Made by a program: the position numbers and the translations under genes. DNA of 55,102 nucleotides, taken from NCBI RefSeq assembly GCF_900143525.1, contig NZ_FREZ01000018.1, positions 1 through 55,102 of the forward strand, in the 5' to 3' direction. The stretch is from Ruegeria sp. Alg231-54 (GTDB lineage: Bacteria; Pseudomonadota; Alphaproteobacteria; Rhodobacterales; Rhodobacteraceae). The notes under the pieces are model-generated. The model searched no databases and had not been told where the DNA came from. It was given only the letters and a program-made list of their open reading frames with translations. Each line of letters opens with the position of its first letter. Position 1 is the first letter of the stretch. Below, piece by piece: positions 9,215-16,622 of this stretch.

Positions 9215-9394
9215 TCACTCGAGCGTTCGGCAATGGACCTCGCGATCAACGTCGTGGTGAGGTCCATAGCAACCTTCTAAGCCGTGGCCATGCCAATTGC
9301 CTTGGTGGTGCCTGCCCGTGCACCCTGACAATGCAATCACTATGACCAAGAATGCCGCTCTGCGCGGGCGCTTGATCCAACAGTTCTGTTCCAT
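9215..9394 (-). CDS. Possible small His-rich lipoprotein (doubtful)
   Basis: From ATG 9394 this minus-strand frame gives a short basic N-terminus, a hydrophobic run (AAFLVIVIALSGC) ending in an LSGC lipobox, and a histidine-rich mature part (RHHQGNWHGHGL, YGPHHDVD). The layout suits a small periplasmic metal-binding lipoprotein and fits the DUF411/CDF surroundings. There is no good ribosome site, and overlapping frames are also open, so it may be a remnant or chance frame. Confidence 0.35.
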   Translation of the reverse strand: MEQNCWIKRPRRAAFLVIVIALSGCTGRHHQGNWHGHGLEGCYGPHHDVDREVHCRTLE

Positions 9395-9479
9395 GTGCAA
9401 ACCAACCTAGTAGCAATCCGGCTACCTTTGCTTTGACGCAGGTCAACACCCCATTGCGGCAGCTTCCAAATAGCGGCAG

Positions 9480-10715
9480 TTAGTCTATCGTGAACAGCTC
9501 CTGTCTTTCAGCAACACCGCGCAATCTGTATTGCCCCAGGGAAACAAGACTTGGAACGGAGCCCACCAAGTCGCTCGCCACCTTGTCGGAAACCACAATG
9601 TTCTGATCAAGCGCGCTGCACATACCTAAAATGCGCGAAGTTGTATTTACCGCTGGGCCGACCACTGTGAAATCCAAGCGAGACCTACCGCCAATATTGC
9701 CGTAAAGAACATCGCCTGCGTGCAACGAAAGAGTGAAGCCGGTCGTTGGCAAACCATCCGCTTGCCGTCGTTGGTTGAGTTCCTCAAAAGTATCTCGCAA
9801 CTCCGCTGCCGCGTAAATTGCGACGCGGCGAGCGTCCGGAACTTGATTGATATCGAAGATGGCAAGCATTCCATCTCCCATGAATTTTAAAACGTTACCG
9901 CCATTGCGTTCGACTACGTCAACAGCTTCCGCGAAGTAGTCGTTTAGCAATCCTATGATTGAGTCCCCCGGAAGCGCCTCTGACAATTTGGTAAATCCTT
10001 GCAGGTCAAAATACCAAATCACCGCTGAAATAGTTTCCGATGAACCTCGGGTGATGTCCCCGGAAAGAACGCGCCTACTGGCGTCTTTGCCCAGATATGC
10101 GGCTGTAATGTCTTCAGCCATCAATCGGTTCGCCCCACATTTCAGCGTCAGGCAAAGTGGAGATATCAGTTGACGCAAACCATCAAGTTGCTCGCTTGTG
10201 AAACCCCCGCTCGCGTCGGTTGTCAACGAGATTATAGCACCTTCATAGGCCTGCATTGGATCGACTGGCGTAGTATTGTCCTGAATAAGGAAAAACCGTT
10301 TAACAGCGAAGTAGTCAGTTGCACCGCGCTCGCGAAGTTCGTCGAAAATCGGAAAGTTGAGCGCGGGTTCTTCGACTGTCAGATCTTGCCTGATCTCTTC
10401 AACGTTATTCGCCAAAAGATAGTAAATCGGGCTTAGAACGTATTCCTCAGGCGCATCCGTTCTTCGGACAAAGTTCTCTCGCTCATGACCGCCATCCCTG
10501 TGCCAGCGAAAAGCGACAGTCCCAATCTCGGGATGATGAGCGCGAACAGTGATGTTTGCTCTTTGAAGCGGAATTCCTGCCGAAACAAGACGGTTACAGA
10601 ATGCTTCAAGCCAGCGCTCCACAGGCGCATTCTCTAAGCCCTGTTGAACCAGCCAATCTGCTATGTCCTGGATGGCGGCGGTCAGTTCCCAGTTTTGGAC
10701 TAATGGGGCTGCCAT
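9480..10715 (-). CDS. Class III adenylate/guanylate cyclase with N-terminal sensor-like domain
   Basis: This makes cAMP (or cGMP) from the nucleoside triphosphate. The 411-residue protein has an N-terminal soluble domain of about 200 residues (WLVQQGLENAPVERWLEAFC) typical of rhizobial and roseobacter cyclases, then the catalytic domain. Visible catalytic elements are the first metal Asp in WYFDLQGFTKLSE, LKFMGDGMLAIF with the second metal Asp, RLDFTVVGPAVN with the substrate Asp, and NTTSR with the transition-state Asn and Arg. All look intact, so activity is expected. No membrane segment is seen; it is probably cytoplasmic. It is monocistronic on the minus strand. Confidence 0.87.
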   Translation of the reverse strand: MAAPLVQNWELTAAIQDIADWLVQQGLENAPVERWLEAFCNRLVSAGIPLQRANITVRAHHPEIGTVAFRWHRDGGHERENFVRRTDAPEEYVLSPIYYLLANNVEEIRQDLTVEEPALNFPIFDELRERGATDYFAVKRFFLIQDNTTPVDPMQAYEGAIISLTTDASGGFTSEQLDGLRQLISPLCLTLKCGANRLMAEDITAAYLGKDASRRVLSGDITRGSSETISAVIWYFDLQGFTKLSEALPGDSIIGLLNDYFAEAVDVVERNGGNVLKFMGDGMLAIFDINQVPDARRVAIYAAAELRDTFEELNQRRQADGLPTTGFTLSLHAGDVLYGNIGGRSRLDFTVVGPAVNTTSRILGMCSALDQNIVVSDKVASDLVGSVPSLVSLGQYRLRGVAERQELFTID

Positions 10716-10969
10716 GATGACCTCACAACGAGTTGCCTCAACAGTTAGTTCCCAGTCTATTTTACTTCAAGGACACTTCAACTTCAATTTCCAGCGGCGC
10801 TCGTAGCCCGAAGCGGACAAGGCTGCCGTCTTCATTCATCTCCCGCTTTTTTGCTTTTTTGAATTTGAAGGCAATCCCGACATTTAAGCACTTCTCGATA
10901 AGTTAGGGGATGGCCCACTCACAAACCACCCCCCAGCCGAACTGGACTGCAAAGGTCTAGGACGGTTGA

Positions 10970-11302
10970 CTAAAATCGTTCAATTGCGGTTTCTACTTGG
11001 CTGCAAAAATTATCAATATCGCGCTCAAGCATATCGCTTTCTCGGGTCTCATCTCTGACCGCAGATAGTTCATCTACAACAGCCTGCAAATCTTCTTCTG
11101 GAGCTGCTTCAGCAATACGCGGCAAAGCTCGAATAAGGACGGCCGTTACGAGTCCATTGCCCCTGGCTGCGCGTCTCAGTGCCGGCATCGAGTCGTGAAA
11201 CAACGACTGTGCCGTAATCGATGGGAAAACTACCCGCACCGCTCCGTCGTCATCTCGATAAACACCCGTGCAGAGCTTGCTCACGTCAGAGAACGGCAGC
11301 AC
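10970..11302 (-). CDS. Hypothetical protein downstream of truncated EamA gene
   Basis: This is a 110-residue acidic protein with no family I recognise. It has no signal peptide or membrane segment. The C-terminal half is helical and charged (EDLQAVVDELSAVRDETRES, DIDNFCSQVETAIERF). It starts at a non-ATG codon about 11 bp after the end of the EamA-like frame and may be read with it, or the frame may extend a little upstream. Protein-like composition supports it, but the lack of a clear ribosome site keeps confidence modest. Confidence 0.45.
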   Translation of the reverse strand: MLPFSDVSKLCTGVYRDDDGAVRVVFPSITAQSLFHDSMPALRRAARGNGLVTAVLIRALPRIAEAAPEEDLQAVVDELSAVRDETRESDMLERDIDNFCSQVETAIERF

Positions 11303-11313
11303 CGAGCCCAGTA

Positions 11314-11985
11314 CTACCGCCTTGGTGATTTTGCGAGCACGGTAGATACGGTGCGCGTCTTTCTACTTCTTGTGATCGCGATTGCGCCCAGCACTAAGGC
11401 ACATGCCAAAGCTTGAGGAAAAGAGATGGCTTCGCCAAAGGCAAGATATCCCACGGCAAACATCGTGGGTAATTCGATGCTTCCGACGACCGCAGTTTGG
11501 GAAGCCCCAATAACAGGTGAGCATATCGTGTAGATAAGCTGGGGCACGAAAGCGGTAACCAGACCAATACCAACAATGAAAAGCCAATCGGATTGTTCCC
11601 TTGGGAGAAGCTCTCCAACCTCAGCTCCAAGGATGAGCGGCGCGAGGCCCAGTACAGCCCCCAGAGAAACTGACGCGATACGTGCCAACGGCGCAATCCG
11701 TGACAACCTGTATACCAGGACGCAAATTCCGAAGCCAAACCAAAATGGGGCGGCAAGGGATAGCAGCAGCGTTGGTAGGTGTTCCGCAGCCACTGACGCA
11801 GGCGAACCAGCAATTACAGCTGCCACCACAATCAGACCAGCGGCCAACAAACGCTGTAGGTGTGCGCATAACGCTGCATTGCTAGCATTGATTTTATTTA
11901 GAAATTTCGCGTGTTCTCGCTCATAATTTTGCGCGGTATTTGCGCATAATTTTGCACGATTTTCCCATAAGTTTGCGCGCTTCAA
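11314..11985 (-). pseudogene. EamA/DMT-family transporter, N-terminal half replaced by repeat DNA
   Basis: The last ~178 residues are an EamA-type drug/metabolite transporter half, with hydrophobic helices LLAAGLIVVAAVIAG, LLSLAAPFWFGFGICVLVY, SVSLGAVLGLAPLIL, FIVGIGLVTAFVPQLIY, ELPTMFAVGYLAFGEAI and ALACALVLGAIAI. A full family member has about 290 residues and ten helices, so four to five helices are missing. The first ~45 residues (MKRANLWENRAKLCANTAQN and on to ALCAHLQ) are encoded by the dispersed repeat described separately. The break lies near 11854. Expression from the repeat's start codon would give a hybrid protein of doubtful function. Confidence 0.7.
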
Positions 11986-12001
11986 AATACGCGCTCAATT
12001 G
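11854..12001 (-). repeat. Dispersed repeat, copy 1 (half element)
   Basis: About 148 bp matching 45290-45436 at roughly 75% identity with no gaps needed. Both begin CTGTAGG, contain GCGCATAACGCTGCATT and ATTGATTTTATT, and end ACGCGCTCAATTG. Within it a motif like GCAAAATTATG on the minus strand occurs three times with spacings of 21 and 23 bp, and the same spacing holds in copy 2. The minus-strand frame across it stays open in both copies. This copy lacks the inverted left arm found with copy 2; EamA coding sequence stands there instead. Confidence 0.75.
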
Positions 12002-12380
12002 ATGGTAGTTTCCGTGCCGTCTCGTCAACTTTGAGGCAATGTTGTTCAATTACAAGTGCACTCTGATCGGCTAAGTTCAACCTTTATTTGAAGGATGCAG
12101 CGAATTTGTGCGGTTGTGGCAGATCCCCTTCAACATATTGCGACGTTGTTCGCCCCATCACTACTTTCAGCGCCATTTACTTCACGAAACGCATGTTCGT
12201 ACCGCGGCACCCGCCAAATGCACGAATTGAAGGGGTGTGCCGCAAAATATCTGCAACCATTCGGCCGAGTTGTTGCCCAGAACCGCCTTCATCCTAGTCT
12301 TCGGCCTCATCAAGTTCTGCTAAGAACAATAGACGCCCGAATTTCGGCGGCAGTCATTATTTGCCGTGTTAAAAGCTCTT
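12002..12380. other. Intergenic region upstream of ada
   Basis: About 380 bp of mostly non-coding DNA between the dispersed repeat and ada. Short plus-strand frames here (for example 12095-12391) have no motif or ribosome site and run into the real ada start. Promoter elements for ada, including an Ada box, could not be assigned by eye. Confidence 0.45.
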
Positions 12381-13454
12381 ATGCTTTTTGACCTTCCCGA
12401 CCATTCCACGCTGTACCAAGCTCTTCTGGACCGTAATCCCAACTATGACGGACGTGTCTACGTCTGTGTTTCAAGTACGGGTGTCTTTTGCCGTTTGACT
12501 TGCCCGGCACGCAAACCTAAGGCTGAAAATTGTACATTCTACGGAACAGTAAGCGAGTGTATTGAGGCGGGCTATCGCGCATGCAAACGATGTCATCCGC
12601 TCAAGCCTATGGCTTCTGCGGATCCTGCGATTGGTGCGTTGCTTGCAGCGCTGGATGAACGTCCCGAGTATCCTTGGCGCGAAACAGATGTCCAGAGGAT
12701 GGGGTTCGACCCATCTACTATTCGGCGCAGTTTCAAGCGCCAGTTTGGAATGACGTTTCTTGAGATGGCTCGGCAACGCAGGTTGCGAGAAGGGTTTGAA
12801 ACAATTGCTGAAGGTGGAAAAGTAATCGAAGCGCAACTGGATGCGGGTTTTGAATCCGCCAGTGCGTTTCGAACAGCTTTCGCCAAACTAATTGGCAAGG
12901 CACCAGGCAGGATGGATGCCAATCCAATTCTTTTTGCAGATTGGATACCAACAACATTAGGCGACATGGTGGCGGTTACGAGTAGGTCAGAGCTGCATCT
13001 GCTGGAGTTTTTTGACCGAAGGGCTCTCCGAACGGAACTCTCGAGATTGGACAAGTTTGCAAAAGGGCGGATCGGAATTGGCAAGACAGACACGTCCGAA
13101 CAGATCAAAGCCGAGTTGCGCGCGTTCTTCGCCGGTACGTCAGCGAACTTTCAAGCACAGTTGGCTCAACATGGATCCGAATTTACCCGTTCTGTTTGGC
13201 AAGAGCTTCAGACCATACCTGCTGGCCAAACTCGCAGCTATTCCGATATCGCCAAGGCGATAGGTCGCCCCACTGCGACACGGGCTGTCGCGCGCGCCAA
13301 CGGTGCCAATCAAATTGCCGTGGTCATTCCTTGCCACCGTGTCATCGGCGCCGATGGATCTTTGACAGGGTACGGTGGCGGATTGTGGCGCAAACAAAAA
13401 CTACTTGAGATCGAGCGGCAGTACCTGCCCGATAAACTGGAAACACATTCATGA
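12381..13454 (+). CDS. ada: Bifunctional Ada: DNA methylphosphotriester/O6-methylguanine repair and regulator
   Basis: This repairs alkylated DNA and, once methylated, activates its own regulon. Domain order is canonical. The N-terminal zinc domain has the four cysteines in GVFCRLTCPARKP and ACKRCHP. An AraC-type DNA-binding segment follows (FDPSTIRRSFKRQFGMTFLE). The C-terminal methyltransferase carries the active-site motif IPCHRVIG (about residue 320) preceded by ATRAVARANGANQ. ATG 12381 (MLFDLPDHSTLYQALLDRNP) is preferred over GTG 12366 because it matches the usual family start. The stop overlaps the start of the next gene (ATGA), so the two are cotranscribed and probably alkylation-inducible. 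Confidence 0.93.
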   Translation: MLFDLPDHSTLYQALLDRNPNYDGRVYVCVSSTGVFCRLTCPARKPKAENCTFYGTVSECIEAGYRACKRCHPLKPMASADPAIGALLAALDERPEYPWRETDVQRMGFDPSTIRRSFKRQFGMTFLEMARQRRLREGFETIAEGGKVIEAQLDAGFESASAFRTAFAKLIGKAPGRMDANPILFADWIPTTLGDMVAVTSRSELHLLEFFDRRALRTELSRLDKFAKGRIGIGKTDTSEQIKAELRAFFAGTSANFQAQLAQHGSEFTRSVWQELQTIPAGQTRSYSDIAKAIGRPTATRAVARANGANQIAVVIPCHRVIGADGSLTGYGGGLWRKQKLLEIERQYLPDKLETHS

Positions 13455-14221
13455 ACCAAACCGAAAAAGCAAAGATCTTTAAAGCGTTACATAAAAAAGG
13501 CGCACCTTTGATCCTATACAATATCTGGGACGCGGGCGGAGCCAAAACCCTTTCTGATGCCGGCGCCAGGGCCGTCGCCACCGGGAGCTGGTCGGTCGCC
13601 GCAGCTCATGGATTTGCTGACGGTGAAGCCATTCCCCTAGATTTCCTCCTGCGAATAATCGAACGCATTGTTCAGACCGTTGATCTACCTGTAACTGTCG
13701 ATTTTGAGGGCGGATACGCAACCGAACCCGATGAGGTCGCAGCCAACGTTCGAAAGGTTATTCAGGCCGGCACCATTGGAATAAATTTTGAGGATCAGCT
13801 TGTTCAAAGCGAAGGCCTTTATCCGATGACGGTTCAGGCAGAGCGGATCAGAGCAATCAGAGAGGTGGCAAACGCGGAAAATTTACCCCTCTTCGTAAAT
13901 GCCCGAACAGATTTGTTTCTGGGATCAGATACCGCCACGCACGCGGACCTGTTGACTGAAGCACTGGAACGGGCTGGCGTCTATGCAGAGGCTGGCGCAG
14001 ATGGGTTTTTTGTTCCTGGGTTGACGGATGTTGCAATAATTCAAGAGCTTACCAAAGCTGTTCCATTGCCAGTTAATGTTATGATGATGGGCGACCTAAA
14101 CTCGGTCGAAATGTTATCTGAACACGGAGTTGCACGCGTAAGCTTTGGCCCTGGCCCTTTTTTCGAAAGCATGAACCACCTAGAGCAACGATTTACGTCC
14201 ATCAATTCAGTAACGGGTTAA
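13451..14221 (+). CDS. Isocitrate lyase/PEP mutase superfamily protein
   Basis: This is a 256-residue TIM-barrel enzyme of the isocitrate lyase/phosphoenolpyruvate mutase superfamily. Such proteins act on carbon-carbon or carbon-phosphorus bonds of oxo-acids with Mg2+. Visible signatures are the YNIWDAGGAK start strand, VTVDFEGGYA with metal-binding acids, INFEDQ, LFVNARTDLFL and GADGFFVPG. The catalytic KKCGH motif of true isocitrate lyase is absent, so the exact reaction is unknown. It is coupled to ada by an ATGA overlap, an arrangement seen in other alphaproteobacteria, yet no repair role is known. Confidence 0.85.
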   Translation: MNQTEKAKIFKALHKKGAPLILYNIWDAGGAKTLSDAGARAVATGSWSVAAAHGFADGEAIPLDFLLRIIERIVQTVDLPVTVDFEGGYATEPDEVAANVRKVIQAGTIGINFEDQLVQSEGLYPMTVQAERIRAIREVANAENLPLFVNARTDLFLGSDTATHADLLTEALERAGVYAEAGADGFFVPGLTDVAIIQELTKAVPLPVNVMMMGDLNSVEMLSEHGVARVSFGPGPFFESMNHLEQRFTSINSVTG

Positions 14222-14590
14222 CCTCTCCTCAACTGACTGCTGGTGTATGATTTGAATCTTACGCATTGCAGCTACGATTTCCTCATTGGAAGATGGCAGT
14301 GACGTTGTAGAATTGAGATTGCCAGAGTTCTGATCGATACCGGGCTCTTATTTTTTTCTCTATTGTCAATGTCATATCGAAAAACGGCTTCATCAGGCGT
14401 GAATTTCCCTTTACAAACCGACCGGCGGTCTACATATACCGACCATCAGTCTGTATCTGACGGAATTAGACTCTCACCAAGACCTAACCGCGTTCTCACC
14501 TTGTGAGTCACTCGAAACAAAATTGCCGCCTCGTTCACGTCGTCAACTTCGTGGACGCTGTAGGTGTACCTGAAAGTGAAAGCTTGAAAC
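14222..14590. other. Intergenic region carrying the distal TetR operator pair
   Basis: No gene was found in these ~370 bp. The notable content is the double palindrome at 14417-14454. The small gene at 14591 is the only nearby plus-strand start. Confidence 0.5.
14417..14454. promoter_or_regulatory. Predicted TetR-type double operator (distal)
   Basis: Two 17-bp imperfect palindromes, ACCGACCGGCGGTCTAC (14417-14433) and ACCGACCATCAGTCTGT (14438-14454), have centres 21 bp apart. They share the pattern ACMGACC-N3-RGTYTGT with the pair beside the tetR gene at 16187-16224, which has the same 21-bp spacing. The shared sequence and spacing imply the same regulator binds both as two dimers on one helix face. 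The regulated gene is probably the small protein at 14591. Confidence 0.7.
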
Positions 14591-14803
14591 ATGTACAACG
14601 AAACGATCCGCGCCCCGCGCAGCATAATTGAGTTTTGCGCTCGTCAGCTGCTTCGACTTTGGCATCAGTCAGATGATGTTCGAAAGGGAAGTAGCGCAGG
14701 AGGAAACTCAAAAAATACGACACCTCTGTCCGACCACATGCGCCGCGATATTGGGTTAGTTGAACGTGGCCCTGATGATCGCGCGCACTGGTGGAAATAC
14801 TGA
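14591..14803 (+). CDS. Small DUF1127-like protein
   Basis: This 70-residue basic protein ends in LSDHMRRDIGLVERGPDDRA. It resembles the C-terminal 'L-D-x-x-L-x-D-I-G' segment of the DUF1127 (YjiS-like) small proteins common in alphaproteobacteria, some of which bind RNA and affect metabolism. The N-terminal helix (IIEFCARQLLRLWHQ) also fits. ATG 14591 follows a purine-rich stretch (GAAAGTGAAAG). It lies 137 bp after the distal TetR operator and converges on the CPT-like gene. It could be a direct TetR target. Confidence 0.55.
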   Translation: MYNETIRAPRSIIEFCARQLLRLWHQSDDVRKGSSAGGNSKNTTPLSDHMRRDIGLVERGPDDRAHWWKY

Positions 14804-14837
14804 CGTATTCAGCGCTAAAGTTGCAAACCTGCAAAAA

Positions 14838-15407
14838 TCATAAGCCCAAGTGCGCCTTTATCAACTCGGCGCATACAAGTGGGGACTTGTTTTCAGTGTT
14901 GACCGACAGATCATAAGTCATCCCTTCATGGACACGCTTGTACTGCCATCTGGATAGCCCGATGTTTCGGTCTCCGCGCCTTCTTTCCCTTTCCTCCAGG
15001 ACTTCGAGGGATGCAAAGACACCGACCATGTGAAACTTGTACGGCTCCAATAAGGCCTGATATTCGGATACAGCGCTCGCTGACCCAGATTCCGTGTTTC
15101 CAAACAGCACCTCGTCGACGATCAAGTTGTTACCAGCGCCTGCCATTGCTGCCACCGACCGGCGCATTCCGGACAACGCGCGTTTCGCAATGGGTCCGGT
15201 TCTCGCAAAGGTGGTCACGTTCCCGTTCTCGATGCGCTTTTCGAAATTCAACCCGTCAGGATGACCTTCAAGCCGTTCTGGCAGCATTGCTAGGAATGCA
15301 TCCATTTCAATGTGCAAAAACGGTCGCGAGGTTATGCCCTGAAGTGCCTTTGCAATGGAGCTCTTTCCAACGCTCCCAACACCATTCAAAAGAACTACTG
15401 TTACCAT
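14838..15407 (-). CDS. Chloramphenicol phosphotransferase-like (CPT family) P-loop kinase
   Basis: This is a 189-residue ATP-dependent kinase of the CPT-like family. The P-loop is near the start (LLNGVGSVGKSSIAKAL, residues 6-22), followed by FLHIEMDAFLAMLPERL with the presumed catalytic Asp, VDEVLFG, and a lid-like VLEERERRRGDRNIGLSRWQ. These align with the family first known for 3'-phosphorylation of chloramphenicol. Most environmental members have unknown small-molecule substrates, so drug resistance should not be assumed. It lies 36 bp downstream of the tetR gene on the same strand and is probably cotranscribed with it. Confidence 0.8.
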   Translation of the reverse strand: MVTVVLLNGVGSVGKSSIAKALQGITSRPFLHIEMDAFLAMLPERLEGHPDGLNFEKRIENGNVTTFARTGPIAKRALSGMRRSVAAMAGAGNNLIVDEVLFGNTESGSASAVSEYQALLEPYKFHMVGVFASLEVLEERERRRGDRNIGLSRWQYKRVHEGMTYDLSVNTENKSPLVCAELIKAHLGL

Positions 15408-15443
15408 GGGTCTCGTACCTGTCTGGTCTAATTCCCAACCGCA

Positions 15444-16169
15444 CTAATTGGTCGAAGGAGGCGGTGGAGGTTCAGTTGCCATCGTCACGTCTACGGCTTC
15501 CGGCCAACCGAAATCCGTTGTCCCATCTGGCAATCCCAAAATGCGGTCGATTGTTAAGAACTGCATGTCGATTGCGGCTTGCAACTTACCAGCAGCATGG
15601 TCCGCCGTCTCAGCTCCTCGCGCTTCAATCGCGCGCAACAGGGCAAGGTCCATAAAAGTGCTCAGGAACAAAATGAGCTCTGCGGCCGTATCAATATCCG
15701 CGACGGCAAACGTGCCCTCATCACAGCCTTTCTGGATGATCCTGGTCAGGACCGGCATAGCACCGGTTCTGACCCTGCGTTTGAACTGTTCAAGCAGGAC
15801 TAGGTTTTTATCCTGGTTCATGACTTTGAAGAATTCGACCTGACCAGGATAGTCATGTTCGCGCAGGTAGTTTGCCCGCAGGTGGATAAAGCTACGTAGC
15901 AGTTCAAGCGCAGAGGACGTCTCGTCAGAGGCGACGAGGTCCATCTGCGAAAAGACACCCTCTGCCATTCCATCCAAGACACCGAACAACAGCTCGTCCT
16001 TGGATTTGAAGTGATGATAAAATCCACCTTTCGAAACACCGGCCAAATCCAACACATCCTGTACGGTTGTGTCTTCGAACCCTTTGGAAAAGAACAAGAT
16101 CTGAGCACATCCCAATAACTGAGCGCGACGTTCCTCGGGCTGCATGTTCTTACGTTTTGTAGATTTCAT
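15444..16169 (-). CDS. TetR/AcrR-family transcriptional repressor
   Basis: This 241-residue regulator has the N-terminal TetR helix-turn-helix (DTTVQDVLDLAGVSKGGFYH and HFKSKDELLFGVLD, about residues 33-67) and a variable ligand-binding domain. The tail is proline-rich (TEPPPPPSTN). The start ATG is at 16169, just downstream of a pair of 17-bp palindromes (16187-16224) that almost certainly are its operator, implying autoregulation. The same operator pair recurs at 14417-14454. The oxidoreductase-lipoprotein-porin genes on the other side may also be controlled. Confidence 0.9.
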   Translation of the reverse strand: MKSTKRKNMQPEERRAQLLGCAQILFFSKGFEDTTVQDVLDLAGVSKGGFYHHFKSKDELLFGVLDGMAEGVFSQMDLVASDETSSALELLRSFIHLRANYLREHDYPGQVEFFKVMNQDKNLVLLEQFKRRVRTGAMPVLTRIIQKGCDEGTFAVADIDTAAELILFLSTFMDLALLRAIEARGAETADHAAGKLQAAIDMQFLTIDRILGLPDGTTDFGWPEAVDVTMATEPPPPPSTN

Positions 16170-16186
16170 TCATTTTCCTCTTGAAA

Positions 16187-16224
16187 ACCGACCAGCGGTT
16201 TGTAACTACAGACCCATGGTCTGT
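16187..16224. promoter_or_regulatory. Predicted TetR double operator at the tetR promoter
   Basis: ACCGACCAGCGGTTTGT (16187-16203; extended arms AAACCG/CGGTTT) and ACAGACCCATGGTCTGT (16208-16224; perfect 7-bp arms, 3-bp spacer) are two tandem palindromes. Their centres are 21 bp apart, 18 bp upstream of the tetR ATG. Position and symmetry are classic for autorepression, and they match the distal pair at 14417-14454. Confidence 0.8.
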
Positions 16225-16622
16225 TTATACTCCGACTCACTTGGCAGGGCAATGTAAATCACCTGCCAACCTTAATTAAACGATGCGTTTACGCAGCCCA
16301 AATCCGCAAGCCATGACGCTTCGCGGTCCCGGTTGAATTGCGCGAACTACACAGGATTGAATGCCATGAATGCTCTTGTCTGTGGATACATTCCACCATC
16401 CGAGTTGCGTAGAACGTCGCGTTTGACGGGCATTCGCGAATTGCTCGGGATTCTTGTCACGAATTATCTGCCCCCTTGGGATGTCATGCAAACTTCGGCT
16501 CGAACGCACTTGAATGTGAAACCCTCAAAACAGCTTTACACCAATTGATTCAAAGCTTTTGGGAGACAAACATTTTGGGCAATCCTAGAACTCTTTCAGC
16601 AGTCTACCGCGCGTCTGACAAG
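16225..16622. other. Leader region before the oxidoreductase gene
   Basis: About 400 bp between the TetR operator and the first well-supported start codon of the oxidoreductase. The oxidoreductase frame is open back to 16476, but those 49 codons do not resemble the family. Other short frames are unconvincing. No separate gene is claimed. Confidence 0.4.

Noticed and set aside
11854..12001. CRISPR array or plasmid replication iterons
   Set aside because: The short motifs vary, spacing is 21 and 23 bp, only three per arm, no spacers, and no cas or rep gene is nearby.
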